Made by a program: the position numbers and the translations under genes. Source: Wenyingzhuangia marina (GTDB lineage Bacteria > Bacteroidota > Bacteroidia > Flavobacteriales > Flavobacteriaceae). From it: a DNA stretch of 64,000 bases. Position 1 is the first letter of the stretch; the number at the start of each line of letters is the position of its first letter. Shown one piece after another: positions 1-9,160 of the stretch. The notes beneath the pieces are model-generated. The model made no database searches. It was not told the origin of the DNA and was given only the letters and a program-made list of their open reading frames with translations. The DNA lies in the NCBI RefSeq assembly GCF_900130035.1, contig NZ_FQXQ01000001.1, forward strand, positions 744,001 to 808,000, in the 5' to 3' direction.

Positions 1-1
1 C

Positions 2-1102
2 AATGTGCAAACGGATGATAGACCATTATCTTCTAGAGAAAACACTTTGTTAAGGTTTAGGGAATTGAATTTTGCGGTAAATAATGCTGTTTTATACGCC
101 ACTATTACTGATGAAAACAGAATTGCTTACATCAGTAAAAAGTTTGAAGAATATTTAGGACATAATGAAGATTTAACTTTTAGGAAGTTTGAGGAAGTTC
201 TTACTTATAAACACAATCAACATCATAAAATTAGAAAAGTTTTAAGCTCTGCTACTGAGGAATTGGTAAATAAAGAACTAAGGTTAACCAATCATGCAGG
301 TGATATTTTTTGGATTGAAATGTCTATTATTAACATGGACAATCTTAAAAACTCCCAACGAAGATTAATAGTTTGTCACGACATTACCAAGCGTAAACAC
401 GCTGGAATGGAAATGCAACGTGTAAATAGAAATAAGTTTGTGGCCGAGGTACAATCTCAAAAAGATTTATCTCAACAAATTATGACTGCTCAAGAAGATG
501 AGCGTAAACGTATAGCCAAAGATATTCACGATGGAATTGGACAAATGCTAACCGCTTTGCGTTTTAATATTGATGGAATTGACTTTTCTAATAAGGAAAA
601 AGCAGAAGAGAGTTTAAATTCTTTAAAAGAAGTTTTTGGTCAATTAATTAAAGATGTTAGAGCTGTTACTTTTAGTTTGGCTCCACCAGAATTAACAGAT
701 CATGGAGTGGCTTCTGCCATTCGTAAAATGAGTAATATGGTGGGTAATTTTACTGGCCATAAAGTTTTGTATGAAAATATTTCTGAGTTTGATAAACGTT
801 TGGATAATAATGTTGAGGTAAATATATACAGGGTGGTGCAAGAAGCGGTTAACAATGCTTTAAAATACTCTGAATCTGAATATATTTTGGTTACTTTAAA
901 TCATACGGATTCCTATTTGAAAATTAAGGTTGAAGATGATGGAATTGGTTTTAATCCTAAAATCACAGATTCTTATAAAGGAACGGGTAACGGTTTAAGA
1001 TTCATGAAGGAAAGAGTCAATTATATTGGGGGAGAATTAAGAATAACTTCAGAAGAAAATCAAGGAACTACAGTACACATTGTAGTACCAATTGAGAAAT
1101 AA
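2..1102 (+). CDS. PAS-domain sensor histidine kinase (5' partial)
   Basis: Signal-transducing kinase of the HisKA_3 (NarX/DesK-like) class that autophosphorylates on histidine and normally passes phosphate to a LuxR-type response regulator. A PAS-like segment fills about residues 20-135 (ending in a PAC-like 'VCHDITKRK'). The dimerisation helix holds the phospho-acceptor in DIHDGIGQ (about residue 175). The C-terminal HATPase has an N box (QEAVNNALKYS) and G boxes (DDGIGF, GTGNGL). No transmembrane segment is visible in this part. The frame is open to the window edge and the first in-frame start is only a GTG at 5, so the N-terminus, which could hold more sensor domains, probably lies upstream. 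The signal sensed is unknown. Confidence 0.85.
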   Translation, partial: NVQTDDRPLSSRENTLLRFRELNFAVNNAVLYATITDENRIAYISKKFEEYLGHNEDLTFRKFEEVLTYKHNQHHKIRKVLSSATEELVNKELRLTNHAGDIFWIEMSIINMDNLKNSQRRLIVCHDITKRKHAGMEMQRVNRNKFVAEVQSQKDLSQQIMTAQEDERKRIAKDIHDGIGQMLTALRFNIDGIDFSNKEKAEESLNSLKEVFGQLIKDVRAVTFSLAPPELTDHGVASAIRKMSNMVGNFTGHKVLYENISEFDKRLDNNVEVNIYRVVQEAVNNALKYSESEYILVTLNHTDSYLKIKVEDDGIGFNPKITDSYKGTGNGLRFMKERVNYIGGELRITSEENQGTTVHIVVPIEK

Positions 1103-1161
1103 TTTCAATTTTGGAGCGTTTTTTGTACAATCATTAATGTATTAACATAAAAACGAATATT

Positions 1162-1713
1162 ATGAAATTGAAATTTTTAGTTGTTGCAATGCTATTTTCG
1201 GTAATTGCTTTTTCACAAGAGAACAAATCTTTTTTTGGTATTAAAGCTGGTTACAACCTTTCCTCGTTAAGAAATGGAGATGTTGATAATAGAAATGGAT
1301 TTCACTTAGGAGTTTATGGAGAACATCAAATAAGTGAACATTTTTCTCTTCAACCCGAGTTGGTTTATTCTCAATTAGGCTTTAAAGATAGTGCTTCTAA
1401 AACTGTTAAAATGGACTATATACAAGTGCCCTTAATGTTTAAAGGATATATTTTTAAGCCTTTGTATGTAGAATTAGGTCCTCAAATAGGAGTGAATATT
1501 AACAAAAAAGAAGAAATAGATTTTGGAATAGGAACTGCAACAGAAACTTCTGAACCTAATACTTTTGATTGGGGAATTAATGGAGGTGTAGGTTTTGCTA
1601 TTAATCCTGGAATTACTTTAGGAGTTAGATACTACCACGGGTTGAGTAGCGCTTATAAAGATGCAGATGAGTTTAATACCTTGTATCAAGTTTTTGTAGG
1701 GATTAATTTGTAA
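1162..1713 (+). CDS. Outer-membrane beta-barrel protein (PorT-like family)
   Basis: Exported protein of 183 residues. The first 19 residues form a signal peptide ending near AFSQ. The rest alternates hydrophobic and polar residues with glycines and aromatic girdles, for example FFGIKAGYNLSSL at the start and a C-terminus ending in aromatic-rich strands (VFVGINL), as in the small 8-strand 'outer membrane beta-barrel' family common in Bacteroidota. It follows the kinase gene by 59 bp, so it may be cotranscribed or have its own promoter. The specific role (structural or transport) cannot be read from the sequence. Confidence 0.75.
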   Translation: MKLKFLVVAMLFSVIAFSQENKSFFGIKAGYNLSSLRNGDVDNRNGFHLGVYGEHQISEHFSLQPELVYSQLGFKDSASKTVKMDYIQVPLMFKGYIFKPLYVELGPQIGVNINKKEEIDFGIGTATETSEPNTFDWGINGGVGFAINPGITLGVRYYHGLSSAYKDADEFNTLYQVFVGINL

Positions 1714-1733
1714 TCTATAAAAAAACAAAAAAA

Positions 1734-1771
1734 GAGTCGATTTAGAAATATTTCTAAATCGACCCTTTTTT
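1734..1771. terminator. Bidirectional intrinsic terminator
   Basis: A near-perfect hairpin with GTCGATTTAGAAA arms (1736-1763) is flanked by an A-run on the left and a T-run on the right. It therefore serves both the barrel-protein gene (plus) and obgE (minus), which converge here. Confidence 0.9.
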
Positions 1772-1788
1772 ATTTTATAAAAAGATGC

Positions 1789-2787
1789 TTAAGCTTCTTT
1801 ATTTAACATTTTCCAAAGCTCATCTTTCAACTCCATAATTCCAATGTTTGCTACAGAAGATATAAACATGGTTTTAATCCCTTCAGGAAGCTCTTGTTCC
1901 ATTTCTGCTTTTAACTCATCATCTAGCATGTCTGATTTTGTGATGGCTAGCAACCTGTCTTTATGAAGCAATTCAGGATTGTGAAGTTCTAATTCGTTTA
2001 AAAGGATTTTATAATCCGTTCTAATGTCATCAGAGTCTGCAGGAATCATAAATAACAAAGTAGAGTTTCGTTCAATATGGCGTAAGAAATAATGTCCTAA
2101 TCCTTTTCCTTCATTAGCTCCTTCAATAATTCCAGGAATATCAGCCATTACAAAACTTTGAAAGTTTCTATATTCTACAATTCCAACATTTGGTTTTAAG
2201 GTTGTAAAAGCATAATCGGCAATTTTAGGTTTTGCTGCACTTACTACAGATAACAAGGTTGATTTTCCCGCATTAGGAAAACCTACCAAACCGACATCGG
2301 CTAGTATTTTAAGTTCTATTTGAAACCATCCATCAACAGATGGCATTCCTGGTTGTGCGTATCTAGGAGTTTGGTTGGTAGCACTCCTAAAATGCCAGTT
2401 TCCCAAACCACCTTTACCACCTTCACACAAGATTACTTCTTCTTTGTCTTCAGTAATTTCAAATAAAATTTCTTGTGTATCAGCATCACGAACAATGGTT
2501 CCTAAAGGTACTTCCAAATACTTGTCTTCTCCATCAGCACCAGTACTTCTACTAGCGCTTCCAGCACCTCCATGTCCGGCTCTACTATGTTTCAAAAAAC
2601 GTAAGTGATGCAAAGTCCACATTCCTTTATTTCCACGTAAAATTATGTGACCACCACGTCCACCATCACCACCATCAGGACCACCTTTTTCAATAAACTT
2701 CTCTCTGTGTAAGTGCATTGATCCTTGTCCTCCTTTTCCAGAAGCAGCGTATATTTTAATATAATCTATAAAATTCCCGTCAGTCAT
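1789..2787 (-). CDS. obgE: GTPase Obg/CgtA
   Basis: Essential ribosome-associated GTPase acting in 50S maturation and stress response. The glycine-rich Obg fold fills residues 1-160 ([23 protein letters not shown]). The G domain follows with G1 GFPNAGKST (about 170), switch region [10 protein letters not shown]3 DIPG and G4 TKSD. At 332 residues it lacks the long C-terminal domain of some Firmicutes and resembles short Bacteroidota Obg proteins. It is downstream of adk on the same strand, with 118 bp between them that contains an inverted-repeat cluster. The ATG at 2787 gives the conserved N-terminus MTDGNFIDY. Confidence 0.97.
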   Translation of the reverse strand: MTDGNFIDYIKIYAASGKGGQGSMHLHREKFIEKGGPDGGDGGRGGHIILRGNKGMWTLHHLRFLKHSRAGHGGAGSASRSTGADGEDKYLEVPLGTIVRDADTQEILFEITEDKEEVILCEGGKGGLGNWHFRSATNQTPRYAQPGMPSVDGWFQIELKILADVGLVGFPNAGKSTLLSVVSAAKPKIADYAFTTLKPNVGIVEYRNFQSFVMADIPGIIEGANEGKGLGHYFLRHIERNSTLLFMIPADSDDIRTDYKILLNELELHNPELLHKDRLLAITKSDMLDDELKAEMEQELPEGIKTMFISSVANIGIMELKDELWKMLNKEA

Positions 2788-2905
2788 AATTGTAGCAATT
2801 GGCTATTGGCCTTGGCCGCTAGCAAATAAATAAGAAATAAAAAGCTATTAGCATTTACAAGTAAACACTAATAGCCATATGCTATTGGCTAAAAGCCTTA
2901 AATTT
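2788..2905. repeat. Intergenic inverted-repeat cluster between adk and obgE
   Basis: This gap holds several copies and near-copies of GCTATTGGC/GCTATTAGC in both orientations. The clearest hairpin has arms GCTATTAG (2844-2851) and CTAATAGC (2868-2875), with a further complementary GTAAA/TTTAC core inside. There is no T-run typical of a terminator. It may be an mRNA-level structure between adk and obgE or a dispersed intergenic repeat. Confidence 0.55.
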
Positions 2906-3478
2906 TTATAATGAATCTACTACATCTGAAATTAATCCAGTAATTCCTTCAATAGAACCCACTCCATTAATTCCGTAGTATTTATTTTGTCTTTCGTAGT
3001 AATCTTTTACAGGTGCTGTTTCAGCATTGTATGTGTCAATTCTTTTTTGAATAACAGCAGGGTCTGCATCATCTGCACGTCCACTAGTTTTTGCTCTTTC
3101 TGTTAAACGAGTTTTTAATTCATCTTCATTTACTTCTAAAGCAATCATTCCATTAATTCCAGCATCTTTTTTAGCTAAAAAAGTATCTAAAGCTTCTGCT
3201 TGAGATTCTGTTCTAGGAAAACCATCAAAAATAAATCCGTTTGCTTGTGGATTTTTTTCGACTTCAGCTTCTAACATGTTGATGGTTACTTCATCAGGAA
3301 CTAATTGTCCTTTTTCGATATATGATTTGGCTAATATCCCTAACTCAGTATCATTTTTCATGTTAAAACGGAAAACATCTCCTGTAGAAATGTGAACCAA
3401 ATTGTATTTATCTTTTAAAACTTCTGCTTGAGTTCCTTTTCCTGCTCCCGGAGGGCCAAATAAAACAATGTTTTTCAT
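2906..3478 (-). CDS. adk: Adenylate kinase
   Basis: Interconverts ATP + AMP and 2 ADP in the cytosol. The P-loop is GPPGAGKGTQ at residues 7-16. The AMP-binding segment (STGDVFR) and the DGFPRTESQAEAL motif are present. The LID region (RLTERAKTSGRADDADPAVIQKR) is the short type without zinc-binding cysteines. The length of 190 residues is normal for Bacteroidota. It sits between hpt and obgE on the minus strand, in a nucleotide-metabolism neighbourhood. Confidence 0.97.
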   Translation of the reverse strand: MKNIVLFGPPGAGKGTQAEVLKDKYNLVHISTGDVFRFNMKNDTELGILAKSYIEKGQLVPDEVTINMLEAEVEKNPQANGFIFDGFPRTESQAEALDTFLAKKDAGINGMIALEVNEDELKTRLTERAKTSGRADDADPAVIQKRIDTYNAETAPVKDYYERQNKYYGINGVGSIEGITGLISDVVDSL

Positions 3479-3583
3479 CTAGATTTGTTTAAATTCCTGT
3501 ATATCAGAAAATAATAATAGTTTAATAAAGAAAGCAAATGTACGGATATCCGTTGAATTCTTGAAAAAAGAATAACGAAACTT

Positions 3584-4123
3584 CTAAGAGTCTTTTAAAA
3601 CATAGACTTCTGATAGATTTCTTCCTAATCCATCATAATCCATTCCGTATCCTAAAATAAATTTATTAGGGATTTCTATACCTATATAATCTATTTTGAT
3701 GTCTTTATTGTACACGGTTGGCTTTAGGAACAATGTTGCTATTTTAATTTTTTTTGCAGAGGTTTTTTTAAGCAATGCAACTATTTTTTCTAAAGTATTT
3801 CCAGTGTCGATAATATCTTCTACTACAATTACAGTTCTGTTGGTTAAATCTTCATTAATACCAATAAGTTCTTTTACCTGTCCTGTAGATTGTGTTTTTT
3901 CATAAGATGCTAATTTGATAAAGCTAATTTCACAAGGGTTTTGGTAGGCTTTTAACAAATCACTACAAAACATAAAAGAGCCGTTTAATACGCCTAGAAA
4001 TAAAGGGATTTCGTTTTTACAATCAACAGCAATATCGTTGGTTAATTTTTTTACAGCCTCATTAAGTTTCTGTTCAGAAATATAAGGTTCAAATATTTTG
4101 TTGTGTATTTGTAACATCGTCAT
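3584..4123 (-). CDS. hpt: Hypoxanthine phosphoribosyltransferase
   Basis: Purine salvage enzyme converting hypoxanthine (and often guanine) plus PRPP to IMP or GMP. The PRPP-binding loop is VVVEDIIDTGNTL (about residues 96-108) and the flexible-loop region precedes it. Length is 179 residues. Two in-frame ATGs (4123 and 4117) are equally plausible starts. It follows secDF by only 64 bp, but a strong terminator lies between, so it probably has its own promoter or depends on readthrough. adk lies downstream on the same strand. Confidence 0.95.
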   Translation of the reverse strand: MTMLQIHNKIFEPYISEQKLNEAVKKLTNDIAVDCKNEIPLFLGVLNGSFMFCSDLLKAYQNPCEISFIKLASYEKTQSTGQVKELIGINEDLTNRTVIVVEDIIDTGNTLEKIVALLKKTSAKKIKIATLFLKPTVYNKDIKIDYIGIEIPNKFILGYGMDYDGLGRNLSEVYVLKDS

Positions 4124-4133
4124 AGGGATTGAT

Positions 4134-4165
4134 AAAAAAAACCGTTCTAAAAATAGAACGGTTTT
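4134..4165 (-). terminator. Intrinsic terminator after secDF
   Basis: Hairpin with arms AAAACCGTTCTA (4138-4149) and TAGAACGGTTTT (4154-4165). Read on the minus strand it ends in a U-run, directly 3' of the secDF stop codon. Confidence 0.85.
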
Positions 4166-4187
4166 AAATATTATAAAAATAAATGTC

Positions 4188-7154
4188 TTATTCTTTTTTA
4201 GAAGCTTTTTTGCTTACTGTATCATACATAATTGGTGAAGCAATAAATAAAGAAGAGTAAGTACCTACTACAACTCCAATAATTAAAGCAAACATAAATC
4301 CTTTAATGCTATCTCCTCCAAATAAGAAGATGGCGATTAATACAACCAATGTAGTAATAGAGGTGTTAATAGTACGCCCTAAAGTAGAACTTAATCCTCT
4401 GTTTACTACCTCTGAGAAAGCCCATTTAGTGTGCTCCGCAGTATATTCTCTAATCTTATCAAAAATAACCACAGTATCGTTTAATGAGTATCCTACTACT
4501 GTTAAGATAGCAGCAATAAATGCTTGGTCAATTTCCATGTCAAAAGGCATTAACTTATAAGTAATAGAGAATACTGATAATACAACCAATACATCGTGGA
4601 ATACAGCTATTACTGCTCCTAATGAATATTCCCATTTCTTAAATCTTAGTAAGATGTATAAGAATACTACTAATAAAGATCCTATAATAGCCCATCCTGC
4701 AGCTTCTTTAATGTCATCAGCAATAGTTGGTTCTACCTTAGCGTAAGATAAAACACCAATTTTTTGTCCAATAAACCCACCTTTAAAATCTTGTAAAGTA
4801 GTTCCTTCTGGCAAGTAAGGTTTTAATCCGTTGAATAAAGCCGTTTCTACTTTTACATCAGTAGCAGCTCCTTCTTCATTAATTAAATATTTAGTAGTAA
4901 TTTTTAATTGATTGTCATTACCATAAGTTTTTACCTCTGGAGCAGATTGAAATACTTCTTTTAAAGATGTGGCAACTTCGTTAGATTTTACTGCTTGGTC
5001 AAAACGCACTGTATAAGTTCTACCTCCAACAAAATCAACTCCGTAGTTTAATCCGTTTGTAAATAAAGAACCAATACCTATAAGAATGATGATTCCAGAA
5101 AAGATGTAAGCTTTTTTACGTTTTTGTAAAAACTCAATTTCAATTCCTGTAAACCAATTTTTTGTTGTAGGTGTGTTAAAAGCTAAAGTTTTTCCTTTAC
5201 CTGTAGCAGCATCTAATAACAATCTAGTAATAAAGATAGCTGTAAATAAAGAAGTTAAAATACCTACAATTAATGTGAAAGCAAAACCTTGAATAGGTCC
5301 TGTTCCAAATACATATAAAATACCACCAGTTAATAAAGTAGTAATGTTTGCATCAATAATAGCAGATAAAGCTCCTTTAATACTAAATCCTCCATCAATA
5401 GCAGCGGTAATTCCTTTACCAGCTCTTAGATTTTCCTTAATACTTTCGAAAATAATTACGTTAGCATCTACAGACATACCGATGGTTAAAATGATACCTG
5501 CAATACCAGGTAATGTTAACACGGCTCCAAAAGAGGTTAAAATTCCGAAGATGAATAAAATGTTAACTAACAAAGCAACATCAGCATACCAACCTGCTTT
5601 TCCGTAGTATAAAATCATCCAACCTAATACTAATACAATGGCAATGGCAAATGAAATTAATGAAGCATTAATAGCTTCTTGTCCTAAAGATGGACCTACT
5701 ACTTCAGATTGAATAATGTGAGCAGCAGCAGGTAATTTACCTGCTTTTAACACGTTTGCTAAATCCGTAGCCTCTTCAATAGTGAAGTTTCCAGAAATAG
5801 AAGTTCTACCTCCTGTAATTGCATCGTTAACTCTTGGGGCAGTGTACACGTAGTTGTCTAAAACTACGGCTACAAATTTACCAACATTTTCACCAGTCAT
5901 TTTTGCCCATAACTTAGTTCCGTTCCCATTCATAGACATACTAACTTCTGGGTTGGCACCTAATTGGTCAAATTGTTGACTTGCATCAGAAATAACATCT
6001 CCTTCAATAGGGGCTTTGTCATTTCTGTTAGATTTAATAGCATATAAAGGTAAAATATCGTTTGTTGCTTTAGCATCCCATAAGAATTTAGCATACTTGT
6101 ATTCACCAGTTAATAATGCTCTAACTTGTTTGTTGTTTAAGTATTCGTTTACTTTAGCAGTATCTTTTACAGCAGCATATCCTATGACAGATGAAGCTTG
6201 ACCTGTTGGTTGTAAATAACTAAATAAACTTGTGTTGTTGTTTGAGATGGAATCGTTTTCAGTTTCAGCTTCTCCTAATAAAGCATCAATTGAGTCATCA
6301 GCAGTTTCTTCTTTTTTTACTTCTGTTTTCTCTTTTGGAGATTCAGTAGCAATAATTTCAGATACTTTTTGATTAGCAGCTACTAAGAATTGAACCAATT
6401 CCTGACCTGTATATACTTCCCAAAATTGTAATTCTGCAGTAGATTGTAATAATTTTTTAACACGCTCTACATCTTTAGCACCAGGTAATTCAATTAAAAT
6501 TCTTCCTGAGTTTCCAATTCGTTGAATGTTAGGTTGCGTTACCCCAAACTTGTCAATACGAGAACGTAATACTTGGAATGCAGTTGATATTGAAGCATCA
6601 ATTTCACCAGCTAAAATAGCTTTAGCTTCAGCATCAGTAGTGTTAAAAGTAATTTTTTCTCTTAAGTTTTTAGTTCCAAAAATAGATGGATCACTTAATT
6701 TGGTATCACCAGCAATTTTTTCAAACTCTTGGTAAAACAATTCAAAATAACTATCTGATGAATTCTTTTGAGCAACAGTCGCTGCATCTAAAGCTTGGTT
6801 AAAAATTGGATTTTTAGAATCGTTAGACAATCCAATTAAAATGTCTTTAACAGAAACTTGTAAAGTAGCGTTAATACCTCCTTTTAAATCAAGACCTAAG
6901 TTAATTTCTTTGTCCTTAATGTCATTGTAAGTAAAATCTCCAAAACCTAATACACCTGGTATATTAGCTACAGAATCAAGATATTTCTTCTCTAATTTAG
7001 CAATTTCTCTCCCGTCGTTTTCCTGTGCGTTTGCTGTTGCGTAAGTAAGTGCTTCTTTTTCTACTTTATTTGCGAAAAAAGTAAAAGATAAAGAGTACAA
7101 ACTCACTAATCCAAAAAGGATGGCAAATAGTCTGATAAGTCCTTTGTTTTGCAT
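4188..7154 (-). CDS. secDF: Fused protein translocase subunit SecDF
   Basis: Membrane component of the Sec translocon that uses the proton gradient to pull exported proteins across the inner membrane. At 988 residues it is the fused SecD-SecF form usual in Bacteroidota. The SecD half has one N-terminal TM helix, GLDLKGGI, a large periplasmic P1 region, and a membrane domain with GMSVDANVIIFESIKE. The SecF half starts near residue 675, with NYGVDFVGGR and the parallel motif SLNDTVVIFDKIRE. A low-complexity acidic insert (about residues 270-300, many E, K, D, S) interrupts P1. A single gene replaces separate secD and secF. A -7 promoter box lies upstream. Confidence 0.97.
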   Translation of the reverse strand: MQNKGLIRLFAILFGLVSLYSLSFTFFANKVEKEALTYATANAQENDGREIAKLEKKYLDSVANIPGVLGFGDFTYNDIKDKEINLGLDLKGGINATLQVSVKDILIGLSNDSKNPIFNQALDAATVAQKNSSDSYFELFYQEFEKIAGDTKLSDPSIFGTKNLREKITFNTTDAEAKAILAGEIDASISTAFQVLRSRIDKFGVTQPNIQRIGNSGRILIELPGAKDVERVKKLLQSTAELQFWEVYTGQELVQFLVAANQKVSEIIATESPKEKTEVKKEETADDSIDALLGEAETENDSISNNNTSLFSYLQPTGQASSVIGYAAVKDTAKVNEYLNNKQVRALLTGEYKYAKFLWDAKATNDILPLYAIKSNRNDKAPIEGDVISDASQQFDQLGANPEVSMSMNGNGTKLWAKMTGENVGKFVAVVLDNYVYTAPRVNDAITGGRTSISGNFTIEEATDLANVLKAGKLPAAAHIIQSEVVGPSLGQEAINASLISFAIAIVLVLGWMILYYGKAGWYADVALLVNILFIFGILTSFGAVLTLPGIAGIILTIGMSVDANVIIFESIKENLRAGKGITAAIDGGFSIKGALSAIIDANITTLLTGGILYVFGTGPIQGFAFTLIVGILTSLFTAIFITRLLLDAATGKGKTLAFNTPTTKNWFTGIEIEFLQKRKKAYIFSGIIILIGIGSLFTNGLNYGVDFVGGRTYTVRFDQAVKSNEVATSLKEVFQSAPEVKTYGNDNQLKITTKYLINEEGAATDVKVETALFNGLKPYLPEGTTLQDFKGGFIGQKIGVLSYAKVEPTIADDIKEAAGWAIIGSLLVVFLYILLRFKKWEYSLGAVIAVFHDVLVVLSVFSITYKLMPFDMEIDQAFIAAILTVVGYSLNDTVVIFDKIREYTAEHTKWAFSEVVNRGLSSTLGRTINTSITTLVVLIAIFLFGGDSIKGFMFALIIGVVVGTYSSLFIASPIMYDTVSKKASKKE

Positions 7155-7494
7155 TTTTTTATATGTGTTTTCTCTACGTATTTTTTATGTAAGTGTGCAA
7201 ATATAATATTTCAACTTAATAAAGTCGAATTTTAAGATATTAATTCTTAGCATATTCGTAAATCTTAATGATTTAGGAATATGAATTTAATTTTTTAGGG
7301 TATTACATCTACTTTGGTATGATAATAGTAAAATAAAAATTTATTCATGCTGATTTAAGAGTATTGGTAGATAAGAACATTGTAAACCACGTAATAAGTT
7401 GTTTATATTTAATGTTTTAAGAGTTTTAAATTGTGTTGTAATTTCTATTATAATATTTGTTTCAATAATCTACTTTGTGTAATTTCGCCGTGAA
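7155..7494. other. 340-bp AT-rich gap between divergent secDF and the small exported ORF
   Basis: No ORF or RNA gene is recognisable. The left part carries a -7-like box for secDF. The right part has CTACTTTG about 25 bp before the plus-strand ATG, close to but not matching the TAnnTTTG consensus. Otherwise it is AT-rich sequence with no clear palindrome. Confidence 0.4.
7198..7205 (-). promoter_or_regulatory. Putative -7 box for secDF
   Basis: On the minus strand this reads TATATTTG, a full match to the Bacteroidota TAnnTTTG element, about 44 bp before the secDF ATG. A well-spaced -33 TTG was not found, so it remains tentative. Confidence 0.4.
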
Positions 7495-7896
7495 ATGAAG
7501 AAATTATTAATTAAATTTTTACTGCTAAGTATTGTCCTGTTAAGTGGATACGGTCAGTTATATGGTTATATAACTGAGGTAAATACTCCTAATAATTTCA
7601 TTCAAGCAGAAAATACTAGTGCAAATGTTTATGGAAATCATCAAACATACGTAGCTAAATCTACTCTGGCACATTTCGAAAAATTTAATTGTGAAATTGA
7701 AATCACAGATAGTGAAGATGATGAAATTACATCATTAAAAAAGAATTTTACTGCAAGTCCTTATTTTGCAAATAAAAATTCTATTCCTACAAGTGATTAT
7801 ATTATTCACTACATTCAACAGGCTTCATTCTTTAAGAAGCTATCTCACTTAATATCTTGTAAAAGATATATCTTATTACGAGTAATCAGAATCTGA
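7495..7896 (+). CDS. Small exported protein of unknown function upstream of RND operon
   Basis: I do not recognise this 133-residue protein. It has a lysine-start signal peptide with a leucine-rich core (residues 1-24, cleavage probably after LYG). A hydrophilic middle contains an acidic patch (DSEDDE), and the C-terminus is short and basic-hydrophobic (ISCKRYILLRVIRI). No TM helix is evident after the signal peptide. It precedes the RND efflux operon by 161 bp on the same strand and may be cotranscribed, suggesting a periplasmic accessory. The gap to the adaptor gene holds a GTGTG...CACAC inverted repeat. Confidence 0.6.
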   Translation: MKKLLIKFLLLSIVLLSGYGQLYGYITEVNTPNNFIQAENTSANVYGNHQTYVAKSTLAHFEKFNCEIEITDSEDDEITSLKKNFTASPYFANKNSIPTSDYIIHYIQQASFFKKLSHLISCKRYILLRVIRI

Positions 7897-8057
7897 TTCC
7901 CAAACATTCGCTAGGTATTGTTTCTACATTGTCTAGACTTCTTGCGTTTTGTCCATTGGTAAATTTAAAAATCCAATAGGGCTATGTGTGCTGTTGTACA
8001 CACTTTTCAAAATAAAATATCAACAAATTATATTATTCAATTCAAAACAAATTAATC

Positions 8058-9140
8058 ATGAAGAGAGTTCTTATGCTCGCGAGTTTGTGTGTGCTTTTGT
8101 TACATACAAGTTGCAAAAAAGAAAAAGAGAAGGAAGAAGTGGAAACTAAGTTTCCTGTAACTAATCCTATTAAAAAGGACACGGCTATTGTTAGAGATTA
8201 TGTGTGTCAGGTTCATTCTATACAACACATTGAACTAAGAGCCCAAGAAAGAGGTTATTTAGAAAAGATTTTTGTAGATGAAGGTCAGTTTGTAAAAAAG
8301 GGAGAGCCTTTGTTTCAAATTATGCCAAAATTATACGAAGCAGAATATCAGAGTGCAAAAGCGGAAGTAAAGTTTGCAGATATTGAATACCAAAACACCA
8401 AAAAGTTAGCTGATCAAAATGTAGTGGCTCCAAATGAGTTAGCAATGGCAGAAGCTAAGTTGGCAAAGGCAAATGCCGAATTGGCTTTGGCTCAAGTGCA
8501 TTTAGATTTTACTTTAATTAGAGCGCCTTTTGATGGAATTATTGATCGTTTTCACGTAAGACTTGGAAGTTTGGTTGATGAAGGAGAGTTGTTAACAAAT
8601 CTTTCTGATAACAGTGAAATGTGGGTATATTATAATGTTCCTGAAGCGGAATATTTAGATATCAAAACTCAAATCAATAAAAAAGATCCTATTAAAGTAA
8701 ATCTTTTAATGCCTAATAATAAGGTGTTTGGTCATTCTGGAGTTGTAGAAACTATTGAAGCAGACTTTAATAACGAAACAGGAAATATTTCTTTTAGAGC
8801 AACTTTTCCAAATCCTGAAGGGTTGTTAAGACATGGAGAAACTGGGAATATTTTATCCACCATTAAATTAGACAATGCTTTATTAATTCCTCAAAAAGCA
8901 ACTTTTGAAGTGTTAGATAAAAAGTATGTGTATGTGGTAGATAAAAATAATGTAATCAAATCAAGAGAAATTATTATTGGAGAAGAAATGCCTCATTTAT
9001 ATGCAGTTGTAGGAGGATTATCTGAAAATGATAAAATCCTTATTGAAGGATTACGATTGGTAAGAGAAAACGAAAAAATACACTCTGAATATGTAAAACC
9101 AGATTACGTGATCTCGCATTTAAACTTATATGCAGAGTAA
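8058..9140 (+). CDS. RND efflux periplasmic adaptor (membrane fusion lipoprotein)
   Basis: Periplasmic adaptor linking an inner-membrane RND pump to an outer-membrane channel. The lipoprotein signal ends in the lipobox HTSC (Cys20), followed by a run of Lys and Glu. Domains run in order: barrel-sandwich hybrid (about 45-75 and 150-175, with ERGYLEKIFVDEGQFVKKGEPLFQI), a short alpha-hairpin (about 85-150), a beta-barrel, and a membrane-proximal domain. Its 360 residues match AcrA/MexA-type proteins. It is followed after 20 bp by the permease gene. The substrate is not deducible. An overlapping plus-strand frame starting at 7949 is a shadow. Confidence 0.93.
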   Translation: MKRVLMLASLCVLLLHTSCKKEKEKEEVETKFPVTNPIKKDTAIVRDYVCQVHSIQHIELRAQERGYLEKIFVDEGQFVKKGEPLFQIMPKLYEAEYQSAKAEVKFADIEYQNTKKLADQNVVAPNELAMAEAKLAKANAELALAQVHLDFTLIRAPFDGIIDRFHVRLGSLVDEGELLTNLSDNSEMWVYYNVPEAEYLDIKTQINKKDPIKVNLLMPNNKVFGHSGVVETIEADFNNETGNISFRATFPNPEGLLRHGETGNILSTIKLDNALLIPQKATFEVLDKKYVYVVDKNNVIKSREIIIGEEMPHLYAVVGGLSENDKILIEGLRLVRENEKIHSEYVKPDYVISHLNLYAE

Positions 9141-9160
9141 GCCACTTAAATTAAGAAGAT

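Noticed and set aside
4306-6735. Several plus-strand frames opposite secDF
   Set aside because: The secDF frame is continuous and full-length with all motifs; the opposite frames have no recognisable domains.
7949-8149. Plus-strand frame overlapping the adaptor start
   Set aside because: It overlaps the lipoprotein signal of the RND adaptor in another frame and has no family features.
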